62,074 bases of DNA, from positions 1 to 62,074 of the forward strand of contig CAKRTQ010000015.1 of the NCBI GenBank assembly GCA_934402395.1. Direction: 5' to 3'. This DNA comes from an uncultured Eubacteriales bacterium (GTDB lineage Bacteria > Bacillota > Clostridia > Oscillospirales > CAG-272). The first letter of the stretch is position 1, and each line of letters opens with the position of its first letter. The notes below the pieces were generated by a model. It saw only the letters and a program-made list of their open reading frames with translations, ran no database searches and was not told the DNA's origin. Both the position numbers and the translations under genes were made by a program. Below, one piece after another: positions 31,983 to 40,342 of the stretch.

Positions 31983-32495
31983 ATGAAAATTGCAATTGTT
32001 GGATATAGCGGTTCCGGCAAATCTACTTTGGCACGGGAACTTGCCCAAAAATATCAAACCGATGTTCTGCATTTTGATACCGTGCAGTTTCTGCCCGATT
32101 GGAAGATACGTAGCGCTGAGGAGAAAAAGAGAATAACGGAAAATTTTTTAGATACACACGATTCCTGGGTCATCGACGGTAATTACGCCAAGTTGTTTTA
32201 TGAGCGTCGTATGGAGGAAGCCGATATTATAATTCTTCTCCTGTTTAATAGGTTTTCGTGTTTATATCGTGCATATCGCAGATACATCAGATACAAAAAC
32301 ACAACCCGTCCCGATATGGCAGAAGGATGTAATGAAAAGTTTGACATGGCATTCGTTAAATGGTTATTGTGGGATGGGAGAAGCAAGCATGAAAAAGAGA
32401 GATATAAAGGTTTGATTTCAAAATACGGGGATAAAGCGGTTGTAATTAAAAATCAGAAACAACTGGATATTTATATTCAAAGCATAAGTGAATAG
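31983..32495 (+). CDS. P-loop kinase of the FlaR/topology-modulation-protein family
   Basis: A 170-residue adenylate-kinase-like P-loop protein with Walker A GYSGSGKSTLA (7-17), a conserved HFDTVQFLPDW segment that binds the acceptor, WVIDGNYAKLFYERR and the lid-like RYIRYKNTTRPDM. The family name topology modulation protein (FlaR) is historical and its substrate is unknown. Base composition and codon use (AAA, ATA, GAT, TTA) are more AT-rich than neighbouring operons, which suggests acquisition by transfer. GTGGGAG about 6 nt upstream is the likely ribosome binding site. Confidence 0.85.
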   Translation: MKIAIVGYSGSGKSTLARELAQKYQTDVLHFDTVQFLPDWKIRSAEEKKRITENFLDTHDSWVIDGNYAKLFYERRMEEADIIILLLFNRFSCLYRAYRRYIRYKNTTRPDMAEGCNEKFDMAFVKWLLWDGRSKHEKERYKGLISKYGDKAVVIKNQKQLDIYIQSISE

Positions 32496-32530
32496 ACAAA
32501 TTCCCATTTGTCCAACCTAATAAACTACAT

Positions 32531-32561
32531 AGCCAAACGCTACTCAGCCGGGCGTTTGGCT
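32531..32561 (+). terminator. Hairpin terminator after the FlaR-like gene
   Basis: AGCCAAACGC pairs with GCGTTTGGCT (32552-32561), followed by TATTTTCAT. The following stretch to 32811 has no gene I can support; it holds only short palindromes such as AAGGGATATCCCTT near 32750. Confidence 0.65.
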
Positions 32562-32811
32562 TATTTTCATGGAAAGGAAGGATGGACGCTACATAAGCTC
32601 GTTTACAAGCATGGTTCCGCCAGCACGGAATACAGCCCTCACTTGCCAGCCCCTGCTTCACCAAGGGAGAGGTCTATCCAAAAACAAAATAGCCCGGCTC
32701 GATTTTGAAAAACAAATCCCACGCGGGATCTGTAAAGCGCCTGCGGCGCGAAGGGATATCCCTTTTTATTTCATCTTTAACCGACTTTGTTTTGTTCGAT
32801 TTGTTTTGCTG

Positions 32812-32840
32812 TTGATTTCCGCAAAGAATCGGTGTATAAT
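32812..32840 (+). promoter_or_regulatory. Promoter in front of the nucleotidyltransferase remnant
   Basis: TTGATT (32812-32817) and TATAAT (32835-32840) with a 17-bp spacer. It now most likely drives the intact gene at 33060, since the gene it directly precedes is broken. Confidence 0.65.
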
Positions 32841-32878
32841 ATGAAAGCAAACACAAAAAACGGATGGAGCTTTGCGGC

Positions 32879-33063
32879 ATGCCCGATTCAATAAAAAAGA
32901 TACATATGCGATCTCGGATATTTTGGGCGGCGATCTCCGCCGTATCCGGCTTTTCGGAAGCGTTGTTTTCGACGATTTCAGGTTTGGATGGAGCAACATC
33001 GACCCTATTGCTTTGTCTGACGGACAAAAGCGCATGATAACACCAAGGAGTTCACACATATGA
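32879..33063 (+). pseudogene. Frameshifted, truncated nucleotidyltransferase remnant
   Basis: The frame from ATG 32879 (GGAG 9 nt upstream) begins MPDSIKKI, a typical start for small nucleotidyltransferases. After the A-run near 32895-32902 the similarity continues in another frame as DTYAISDILGGDLRRIRLFG and then SVVFDDFRFGWSNID, the beta-strand with the GS...DxD-like motif of nucleotidyltransferase-fold proteins (second metal Asp region degenerate). The remnant stops at 33063, overlapping the start of the next gene. Family assignment rests on the motif only. Confidence 0.6.
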
Positions 33064-34118
33064 AACTTGATGAACTGTACGGCAGGATAGCCGAAGCCGT
33101 TTCGTCGCTTGACTGCGAAAGCATACGTCCCGGCTTCAGACCGTTGAAATTCGCCCTGTATGACGATGAAAAATGCTTTTTTGACGGCGCATACATCGAA
33201 AAGACCGATGCCTTTTGCGCGAACACCTCGATCGTTTACAACGGCGAGCAGATCGCAATTTGGAAGGTAGACGGCGAGCCGGACATACCTGTGCTGACAT
33301 CAAAAATCGTACATGAAATGTTTCACGGCGTACAGACCCGCGAGAAGTGGAACTGCTGGGCTGACGAGACCGAAGCCCTTTACCGATATAAATATAACGC
33401 GGACGCGCTGAGCCTCAGGCTGCGCGAAAACGAACTTCTGCTGCGCCTGCTCGATCGCTTCGACGACGCGGCATACCGCGAGCTGCTGTCGCACCGCAGG
33501 CTGCGCAGCGAAAAATATCCGTACGAATTCGACTACGAAAGCAGGGTAGAGGAGATCGAAGGCAGCGCAACATACGTTGAGTGGGCGGTGCTCAGGCAGC
33601 TCGACGGAAACGCGGCGGCAACGTTGGAGGAACGTATGCGTGCGGCGGTGATGAAGCCGGAGCAACTGCTCCCGGTCAGAATATCCTGCTATTACACCGG
33701 CGCGCTCATGATAAACGCGATGAAAGCCGCGGGCTGCGATCCCCTATCATCCTCAGAGCATCCCGCGATCCTTGCGGCGCTGAAAAACGTCCGCCCGTCG
33801 GACGACGGGAGCTATCCCAGCATGGACGCCCGGCGCCGTGCGGCAGCGGACGCCGTCGCCGCATTTGACCGCGAGTCGGAGCGTATAGTCGAATCTGCAC
33901 TTGAACTGAACGAGGTGGTAGCGGAAGGTCCGCTTGAACTTCTCTGCGTCAACATATACGACGCGCGTTTTTACAACGGATATATCACATCAAGGTACTT
34001 TCTGCTTTATCGGGACGCAGGCGGCGAGCATACGGTATACGGCAACTTTGTGCTTGAAATGGCGGACGCAAAGACAATATCCCGCGTTTACAGATGGCGC
34101 GCATCCCCGGCATTGTAG
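33060..34118 (+). CDS. Putative zinc metallopeptidase-like protein (HExxH), unknown family
   Basis: A 352-residue soluble protein without signal peptide. IVHEMFHGVQ contains a HExxH zinc motif (His85, Glu86, His89), preceded by LTSK, and EEIEGSATYVEW (164-175) could supply a third ligand as in gluzincins, where a Glu lies downstream on a helix. The C-terminal third shows beta-strands (ELLCVNIYDARFYNGYI). I do not recognise a named family. AAGGAG lies 10 nt before ATG. It overlaps the end of the nucleotidyltransferase remnant by 4 bp and is followed closely by a GNAT gene. The product is GC-richer than the FlaR-like gene, so the island is a patchwork. Confidence 0.75.
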   Translation: MKLDELYGRIAEAVSSLDCESIRPGFRPLKFALYDDEKCFFDGAYIEKTDAFCANTSIVYNGEQIAIWKVDGEPDIPVLTSKIVHEMFHGVQTREKWNCWADETEALYRYKYNADALSLRLRENELLLRLLDRFDDAAYRELLSHRRLRSEKYPYEFDYESRVEEIEGSATYVEWAVLRQLDGNAAATLEERMRAAVMKPEQLLPVRISCYYTGALMINAMKAAGCDPLSSSEHPAILAALKNVRPSDDGSYPSMDARRRAAADAVAAFDRESERIVESALELNEVVAEGPLELLCVNIYDARFYNGYITSRYFLLYRDAGGEHTVYGNFVLEMADAKTISRVYRWRASPAL

Positions 34119-34143
34119 GATCTGAATTCAGAGAGGAGCGAAA

Positions 34144-34605
34144 ATGTATCTCAGAAATTACAAAGCATCCGACTGCGAACAGCTGGCAGAGCTGTTTTAC
34201 GGGACCGTTCACACCGTAAATGCAAGAGACTACACCCCCATACAGCTGAATGCTTGGGCTACCGGCACAACAGATATACAGGAATGGAACCGATCGTTTC
34301 TTCAAAACAAAACGATCGTTGCCGTGGAGGACGGAAGGATCGTCGGCTTCGGAGATATGGAGGAGACCGGTCACCTGAACAGGCTGTATGTTCACAAGGA
34401 CTATCAGGGAAGAGGCATTGCTTCTGCGATTTGTGATAAGTTGGAACAGTTCGCAAACGGAAAGTGCATCACCACACATGCCTCCATTACCGCAAAGCCG
34501 TTTTTTCTGCGGCGCGGATATCGCGTAGTGAAGAAGCAAGAAGTCTTTCGTTGCGGAATTGCACTTACAAATTATATAATGGAGAAACAGACACATTCCT
34601 GTTGA
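34144..34605 (+). CDS. GNAT family N-acetyltransferase
   Basis: A 153-residue acetyltransferase. The acetyl-CoA binding motif is VHKDYQGRGIASAICDKLE; the preceding strand HLNRLY and the C-terminal FFLRRGYRVVKKQE complete the GNAT fold. It transfers acetyl groups to an unknown amine (small molecule or protein). GAGAGGAG lies a few nt upstream of the ATG at 34144, 25 nt after the HExxH gene, so both probably share a transcript. Confidence 0.9.
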   Translation: MYLRNYKASDCEQLAELFYGTVHTVNARDYTPIQLNAWATGTTDIQEWNRSFLQNKTIVAVEDGRIVGFGDMEETGHLNRLYVHKDYQGRGIASAICDKLEQFANGKCITTHASITAKPFFLRRGYRVVKKQEVFRCGIALTNYIMEKQTHSC

Positions 34606-34842
34606 TAAATATCGCCGCGAGGAAGTCGGAAAAACTGACGCCTTTCATATATTTTATAAACACCGGAGCGGTCGGAAAGTATCGCAGTGGGATAATATTA
34701 TTCCGGCGCAGAAATTCCGAAAAAAGTGATTTCGGAATATACGAACGGCGAGTATGATGAATTTTCTTCTCCCGAAAACAAAATTGTCGGATCTGCATTT
34801 TCAAATTTGCAAATCACAGCTTCCGAGCCGGGGGAGGACCTT

Positions 34843-35517
34843 ATGCTGAAACTTATTAAATTAGATAAAACTTATCTGCCGCAGCTCAATGAGATGGCGG
34901 ACGAATGGACGGCGGCAAATCGGAAGTTGACGGAGAGAATGCAAATGAGTGAAAGACCGGATCTGAATGAGAAATTAGATGGAGAAACCTTTAGAACTTT
35001 TTATTATTTGAAAGCAGAACTCGTTGATTTTTGCAGAGAAAACGATCTGCCCGTTTCTGGCGGAAAGGTTGAGCTTACCGATAGGATCGCCTGTTTTCTT
35101 GATACGGGAAAGGTGTCGGAGGCTTCTGCAAAAAGAAAAGCTGCGAGAGATGTCGGATCAATTACAGAGAATACACTGATTGAATCAAATATAGTATGTT
35201 CTGAAAAGCACAGAGCCTTTTTTAGAGAAAAAACAGGTAAAAGTTTTTCTTTTAATGTTTTGTTTCAAAGATGGTTAAAGAGCAATGCCGGAAAAACTTA
35301 CGGTGATGCGATCAATGCATATTATCAGATTTTGGAAGAAAAGAAAAAGGGGAAAACCACGATTGACAAGCAATTTGAATATAATACATACATCCGAGAT
35401 TTCTTCGAAGATAATCAAGGAAGAAGTTTGAATGAAGCTATTACATGCTGGAAATATAAAAAAAGCTTGCAAGGACACAATCGTTATGAAAAGTCTGACC
35501 TTGTTGCGTTAGATTGA
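34843..35517 (+). CDS. Mosaic protein: GNAT-like N-terminal scrap plus SAP domain and DUF6434
   Basis: A 224-residue frame. The first 33 residues (MLKLIKLDKTYLPQLNEMAD onward) look like the start of a different GNAT acetyltransferase. From about residue 35 the sequence is that of a SAP-DUF6434 protein: GETFRTFYYLKAELVDFC and GGKVELTDRIACFLDTG form the SAP helix-extension-helix DNA-binding motif, and the rest is DUF6434. Two starts have good sites: GGGGGAGG before 34843 and GGAGAG before an in-frame ATG at 34945. The latter would give the ordinary SAP-DUF6434 protein. AT-rich composition supports transfer. Function unknown; SAP suggests nucleic-acid binding. Confidence 0.75.
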   Translation: MLKLIKLDKTYLPQLNEMADEWTAANRKLTERMQMSERPDLNEKLDGETFRTFYYLKAELVDFCRENDLPVSGGKVELTDRIACFLDTGKVSEASAKRKAARDVGSITENTLIESNIVCSEKHRAFFREKTGKSFSFNVLFQRWLKSNAGKTYGDAINAYYQILEEKKKGKTTIDKQFEYNTYIRDFFEDNQGRSLNEAITCWKYKKSLQGHNRYEKSDLVALD

Positions 35518-35677
35518 TAAATTCCTGCTTGTCCGGCAGAATAGCCTGCGCAGCCAAACGCAGCGCAGCTTACCGTAAAGTTCGCACAGCCGGGAGCAAT
35601 TCCGTTCTATCGGGGCTCTGCTGCTTTTCCCCCCGCCGTATCATATCTATTCTAACGCTGCGATCCTGCATTTTAAG

Positions 35678-35706
35678 TTGAAATAAACGGCGATATGTGG
35701 TATAAT
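35678..35706 (+). promoter_or_regulatory. Promoter of the MFS transporter gene
   Basis: TTGAAA (35678-35683) and TATAAT (35701-35706), spacer 17 bp, 63 bp before the start codon. Confidence 0.75.
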
Positions 35707-35769
35707 ATGTCGTCTGCGTGCGCGGTTCCGCGCAAATCACCCGGCAAACAAACGGAAGGACGTCGGACC

Positions 35770-37032
35770 ATGAAAGCAAAAACGGAAAAGACCTCAAAAA
35801 ACAGTCTCGCCGTTGCATTTTTCTGCGCCGCTGTTTATTTTTGCAGCTATCTCACACGCAAGGACTTTGCTATCGCTCTGGTCGCAATAACCGAGGCGAC
35901 CGGTTTTTCCGACTCCGCGATCGCCGCAGTGCCGGTCTGTCTTTTCATTACATACGGGATCGGTCAGACCGTAAACGGCGCGATCGGCGACCGCCTGCCG
36001 CCGCAGTATCTCATTACGGGCGGAATGCTGCTGTCAGCAGCGTGCAATTTTGTGCTTCCCCTGTGCAACGGCGTGCCCGCAATGTGCGCGGTATGGGGAG
36101 TGAACGGCTTTGCGCAGGCAATGCTCTGGCCGCCGATATCCAAGATCATGATCTACACCTATTCCGGCGCAAGATACGGCACGGCTTCAATGATAGTAAG
36201 CCTCAGCGCATCGCTGGCGACGGTAACGGGATATCTTTACATTCCCGCCGTGCTCTCGGCAGCCGGGTGGCGCGCGGTGTTCTATGTCGGAGCAGCGATC
36301 GTCGTACTGTGCGCCGCTGCGTGGTCGCTTTACAGCTTCCGCCGTGATTTTATCGGCAAGCAGGATGCGGCGCCCGTGAAGAGCGACGCTCCCGCAGCAA
36401 AAAAAGAAGCGGCATTCCCGCGCGCTGTCGTAATAACGCTGGCGCTCATTCTTCTTGACGTTGTAGCGGTCGGAATGCTGCGCGACGGCGTGGAAACATG
36501 GATGCCGACATTCATCAAGGAAAGCTTTGGCGGCGGCGCGGAGGATTCGATACTTATCAGCGTTATGCTTGCGCTGTTCAGCTGTCTGTGCGTCGTCCTT
36601 GCCACGTATATTTACCGCCGCTTTTTCCGTAATGAGCTGACCTTCTGCGCTTCGGTCTTTGCGGCAGCCGTGCTGCTCTCCGTGTCGCTGTTTTTTGCGA
36701 ACGGCAGAAATATGACGCTTTCCGTCATATGCATTTCGCTGCTCGCGGCGGTGATGCACGGCTCGAACCTTGCGCTTACCGCCTATGTGCCGCAGCGCAT
36801 GAAGCGTTTCGGGCACGTCTGCACGGTGTCGGGGATAGTCAACTCCGCCGTATATATCGGCGCGGCGCTTTCGACCTACGGCGCTGCGCGCATAAAGGAA
36901 GCTCACGGCTGGGGAGCCACCATAGGCGTATGGATAGCAATATCGGCGGCGGGAATATTACTTTCCCTCGCATCTGCGGTATTGTGGCGTAAAAATGTTA
37001 TCGGCTGCGGGAACAGCACGAATAATAAATAA
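35770..37032 (+). CDS. MFS transporter, organophosphate/glycerol-3-phosphate antiporter-like
   Basis: A 420-residue permease with about twelve transmembrane helices in two halves split by a basic cytoplasmic loop (about 200-220, with AAPVKSDAPAAKKEA). YFCSYLTRKDFAIALVAI at the first helix and NGAIGDRLPPQYLI between helices 2 and 3 match the OPA group (GlpT, UhpT, UhpC), which exchange phosphorylated sugars or glycerol phosphate for phosphate. The ATG at 35770 has GGAAGGA about 9 nt upstream; the longer frame covers the promoter. Substrate not determinable. Confidence 0.85.
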   Translation: MKAKTEKTSKNSLAVAFFCAAVYFCSYLTRKDFAIALVAITEATGFSDSAIAAVPVCLFITYGIGQTVNGAIGDRLPPQYLITGGMLLSAACNFVLPLCNGVPAMCAVWGVNGFAQAMLWPPISKIMIYTYSGARYGTASMIVSLSASLATVTGYLYIPAVLSAAGWRAVFYVGAAIVVLCAAAWSLYSFRRDFIGKQDAAPVKSDAPAAKKEAAFPRAVVITLALILLDVVAVGMLRDGVETWMPTFIKESFGGGAEDSILISVMLALFSCLCVVLATYIYRRFFRNELTFCASVFAAAVLLSVSLFFANGRNMTLSVICISLLAAVMHGSNLALTAYVPQRMKRFGHVCTVSGIVNSAVYIGAALSTYGAARIKEAHGWGATIGVWIAISAAGILLSLASAVLWRKNVIGCGNSTNNK

Positions 37033-37081
37033 AACCGTATGCAGCCGCGCATTTGCGCGGCTGCATACGGTTTTATTTATT
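37024..37081. terminator. Perfect 27-bp bidirectional terminator
   Basis: Arms 37024-37050 and 37055-37081 pair perfectly, GC-rich near the ATTT loop and AT-rich at the base, so either strand yields a hairpin with a U-rich 3' side. It overlaps the end of the MFS gene and the clpB stop codon. The inner ATGCAGCCGCGC is a compensated variant of the family C core. Confidence 0.88.
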
Positions 37082-39680
37082 ATTCGCATCTGACAGTGAA
37101 GCCTTCGGGGGTATCGGCGGCATCTACCGTGACCGTGCTGCCGGGCATCGGGTCACCTGCTATCACAGCGCGGGCTATCAGCGTCTCAATGACAGACTGG
37201 ATATATCTCTTGAGCGGACGTGCGCCGTAAACGGGATCATATCCGTTATCGGCGATCTTCGCCTTTGCCGCATCGCTTACGCTCACGCGAAGCTGACGCT
37301 CCTCAAGACGTCGCGCAAGATCTGCAAGCTGCAAATCGACTATGGCGCCGATGTTGTCTCTTGTAAGCGGCTTGTAGAACACTATCTCGTCAAGCCTGTT
37401 GAGGAACTCGGGGCGGAAGTTGCGGTGCAGTATGTCGCTCACGCCGCGTCTCGCTTCCTCCGAGATGCTTCCGTCGGGCAGGATGCCGTCAAGGATCAGG
37501 TCGGAGCCGAGATTGGAGGTCAGGATTATGATGGTGTTCTTGAAGTCCACGGTCCTGCCGCGGCTGTCGGTTATCCTGCCGTCGTCAAGCACCTGAAGCA
37601 GGATGTTGAACACATCGGGGTGCGCCTTTTCGATCTCATCGAACAGCACCACGGCGTAGGGCTTGCGGCGCACCGCCTCTGTAAGCTGTCCGCCCTCATC
37701 GTAACCCACATATCCGGGAGGCGCTCCGATAAGGCGCGATACCGAGAATTTTTCCATATACTCGCTCATGTCGATACGGACAAGGCTCTTTTCATCGTCA
37801 AACAGTGCCTCGGCAAGAGCTTTTGCAAGCTCGGTCTTGCCGACACCGGTCGGACCCAGGAAGAGGAACGAACCGATGGGGCGGTTCGGGTCCTGAATGC
37901 CCGCACGTGAGCGGAGGACAGCCTCGCTGACCTTTTTGACAGCTTCATCCTGACCGATCACACGGTGATGGAGCACGTCCTCAAGCCCGAGAAGCTTCTT
38001 TTTCTCGCTTTCCATGATCTTGGATACCGGGATACCGGTCCAGCGAGCCACGATTCGCGCTATCTCATCGTCAGTGACCTCATCACGAAGAATGCTGTCG
38101 CCATCGTTCTTGCGAACGGTCTCCTCAAGCTCGGAAAGCTCCTTCTGAAGCGCGGGAAGTCTGCCGTATTTCAGCTCGGCTGCTTTGCCGAGATCATACT
38201 CGTTCTGCGCGCGCTCGATATCGGCATTTGTCTTTTCGATGTCGGCGCGAAGTGCGCGAACGCGCTCTATCGACGATTTTTCGTTGTCAAGCTTTGCCTT
38301 CATCGCGTCAAAGCTCTCGCGAAGCCCCGAAAGTTCCTCGCGGATCTTTGCAAGATGCTCGCGGGAAAGGTTATCCGTCTCCTTGGTGAGCGCCTGCTCC
38401 TCGATCTCAAGCTGCATTATGCGGCGGCGGGTGTCGTCAAGCTCCTGCGGCATCGATTCCATTTCGGTCTTTATCATCGCACACGCCTCGTCAACAAGGT
38501 CTATTGCCTTGTCGGGCAGAAAACGGTCGGAGATATAGCGGTTTGAAAGCGTTGCCGCGGCAATAAGCGCGCGGTCGTGGATTTTCACACCGTGAAAAAC
38601 CTCGTATCTCTCTTTGAGTCCGCGGAGGATCGAAATGGTGTCCTCGACCGAGGGCTCGGGAACCATAACGGGCTGAAAACGGCGTTCAAGTGCCGCATCG
38701 GTCTCGATATATTTGCGGTATTCGTCAAGCGTTGTGGCGCCTATGCAGTGAATCTCACCGCGCGCCAGCATGGGCTTCAGTATGTTGCCCGCGTCCATCG
38801 CGCCGTCGGTCTTGCCCGCGCCGACAATGGTGTGGACCTCATCGATGAACAGAATTATTCTGCCCTCGCTCGCTTTGACCTCGCCGAGCACTGCCTTGAG
38901 TCTTTCCTCAAACTCGCCGCGGAACTTTGCGCCCGCAATGAGCGCGCCCATATCAAGCGAAAAAACGGTGCGTCCTTTAAGATTTTCGGGCACGTCGCCG
39001 CGCACGATACGCTGCGCCAGTCCCTCGGCGATGGCTGTCTTGCCGACGCCCGGCTCACCGATAAGGCAGGGGTTGTTTTTCGTCTTACGCGAAAGGATGC
39101 GTATTACGTTTCTTATTTCGTCGTCACGCCCGATAACGGGGTCAAGCTTTTGCGCGCGCGCCAGCGCGACAAGATCCTGACCGTACTTCTTAAGCGCGTC
39201 GTAGGTCGCCTCCGGGTCATCGCTCGTCACCTGACGGTTGCCGCGCACGCCCTTGAGCGCGTCAAGAAAGGCAGCGCGGTCAAGTCCCGCGCGGCGCATG
39301 ACATCGCGCACAGTATCGTCCGGCTTGTCGAACAGACCGAGCATGATATGCTCGACCGAGACATACTCGTCATGCATGCCGTCCGCCTCGCTCTCGGCGG
39401 CGTTCAGCGCCTCCTCGCAGGCGCGGGAGATATAAACGCTCTCGGCTCCGGGACCGCTCACGCGGGGGAGCTTTGCGAGTGCCGCCTCAAGCCCCGAGGC
39501 TACGGTGTCGGGAGAACCTCCCATTTTTTTGATGAGCTCGGGAATAAGACCGCCCTCCTGACATACAAGTGCCAGAAGAACGTGCGCCGGCTCTATGCGG
39601 CTGTTGCCGCGATCGGTAGCATCCGCCTGCGCTGCGCGGAGCGCCTCAATGCTTTTTTGCGTATATTTCTGAAGATTCAT
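37080..39680 (-). CDS. clpB: Chaperone ClpB (AAA+ disaggregase)
   Basis: An 866-residue HSP100 protein: N-terminal Clp-N repeats (1-145), first AAA+ module with GEPGVGKTAIAEG, a coiled-coil middle domain (about 400-520) that marks it as ClpB rather than ClpC or ClpA, and a second AAA+ module with GPTGVGKTELAKA. It re-solubilises aggregated proteins with DnaK. The ATG at 39680 is chosen because AGAGG lies 11 nt upstream; a GTG at 39692 overlaps that site. It lies 23 nt after a ribbon-helix-helix regulator gene. No CIRCE element or CtsR box was seen upstream. Confidence 0.95.
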   Translation of the reverse strand: MNLQKYTQKSIEALRAAQADATDRGNSRIEPAHVLLALVCQEGGLIPELIKKMGGSPDTVASGLEAALAKLPRVSGPGAESVYISRACEEALNAAESEADGMHDEYVSVEHIMLGLFDKPDDTVRDVMRRAGLDRAAFLDALKGVRGNRQVTSDDPEATYDALKKYGQDLVALARAQKLDPVIGRDDEIRNVIRILSRKTKNNPCLIGEPGVGKTAIAEGLAQRIVRGDVPENLKGRTVFSLDMGALIAGAKFRGEFEERLKAVLGEVKASEGRIILFIDEVHTIVGAGKTDGAMDAGNILKPMLARGEIHCIGATTLDEYRKYIETDAALERRFQPVMVPEPSVEDTISILRGLKERYEVFHGVKIHDRALIAAATLSNRYISDRFLPDKAIDLVDEACAMIKTEMESMPQELDDTRRRIMQLEIEEQALTKETDNLSREHLAKIREELSGLRESFDAMKAKLDNEKSSIERVRALRADIEKTNADIERAQNEYDLGKAAELKYGRLPALQKELSELEETVRKNDGDSILRDEVTDDEIARIVARWTGIPVSKIMESEKKKLLGLEDVLHHRVIGQDEAVKKVSEAVLRSRAGIQDPNRPIGSFLFLGPTGVGKTELAKALAEALFDDEKSLVRIDMSEYMEKFSVSRLIGAPPGYVGYDEGGQLTEAVRRKPYAVVLFDEIEKAHPDVFNILLQVLDDGRITDSRGRTVDFKNTIIILTSNLGSDLILDGILPDGSISEEARRGVSDILHRNFRPEFLNRLDEIVFYKPLTRDNIGAIVDLQLADLARRLEERQLRVSVSDAAKAKIADNGYDPVYGARPLKRYIQSVIETLIARAVIAGDPMPGSTVTVDAADTPEGFTVRCE

Positions 39681-39703
39681 TATTTGTTTCACCTCTTTCG
39701 GAC

Positions 39704-40309
39704 TCAGTCATCTGTTTTTATGCTTTTTATGTTGCTGTGTATCTTTCTTACTTCCGCTTCTGCCGCAGCCGGATCGCTCAGCAAGGCGAAATACGCCTTC
39801 ATTGCGCCGTCAAACGCTCCGACATACTCCGATATGCGGCGCGCAGCGGCATCACGGTCGCTGTACGAGCCGCCGAAACGCCGGCGGAAGCTGCCGTCTT
39901 CCCCGCAGGAGCTTTCCGCGCCGTCAAGCGACGCCCAAAGCCTTGAAAATTCGCTCATGTAAAGCACGAGTAGCGAATTCTGCGTGCGCAGACCCGCACG
40001 GAACTCACCGCCGGCAGGGTCAAGCTCGACCGTGTACCGCACGGTGGGATTATATTTGTAGTCAAGCGAGGAACGTAGGCAAAGCCGCGTGTCGCTGCCG
40101 TCAACGCGGAAAACGTCACGCGCGCCGAGCAGCTCCTCGACCGCCGAAAAGATCTCACGCACAGCGGATTCGGTCGTGCCGCACGCCAGATATTCGGCAA
40201 GGATGTGATTTATCAGCCCGGAGCGGTTGACCCCGAGCCTGCGCGCCAGTCTGTCCGCCTCGGCTACGACCTCGTCGGAAAGCACCAGCGAATATACTCT
40301 TTTTGCCAT
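39704..40309 (-). CDS. Ribbon-helix-helix regulator upstream of clpB
   Basis: A 201-residue protein. The N-terminus (MAKRVYSLVLSDEVVAEADR, then RLGVNRSGLINHILAEYL) is a ribbon-helix-helix DNA-binding motif of the CopG/MetJ type. Residues 50-201 form an additional domain with beta strands (RYTVELDPAGGEFRAGLR) and a C-terminal helix; I do not recognise it. AAGGAAG is about 9 nt before ATG 40309. The gene is expressed from a strong promoter and continues into clpB after 23 nt, so it may autoregulate a heat-shock operon. A toxin-antitoxin role is unlikely because no small toxin gene accompanies it. Confidence 0.8.
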   Translation of the reverse strand: MAKRVYSLVLSDEVVAEADRLARRLGVNRSGLINHILAEYLACGTTESAVREIFSAVEELLGARDVFRVDGSDTRLCLRSSLDYKYNPTVRYTVELDPAGGEFRAGLRTQNSLLVLYMSEFSRLWASLDGAESSCGEDGSFRRRFGGSYSDRDAAARRISEYVGAFDGAMKAYFALLSDPAAAEAEVRKIHSNIKSIKTDD

Positions 40310-40342
40310 TTGCTTTTCTTCCTTTTCTTTTTCTACGCGTAT

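Noticed and set aside
32508..32708. Small plus-strand frame after the FlaR-like gene
   Set aside because: No ribosome site, runs through a terminator hairpin and shows no recognisable domain.
34144..34605. Antibiotic acetyltransferase
   Set aside because: Only the general GNAT acetyl-CoA motif is visible; nothing indicates aminoglycoside or phosphinothricin specificity.
34464..34757. Plus-strand frame overlapping the GNAT gene
   Set aside because: It overlaps the GNAT reading frame by about 140 bp, lacks a ribosome site and has no protein-like pattern.
39704..40309. Toxin-antitoxin antitoxin
   Set aside because: The ribbon-helix-helix protein is long (201 residues) and its partner is clpB, not a small toxin.
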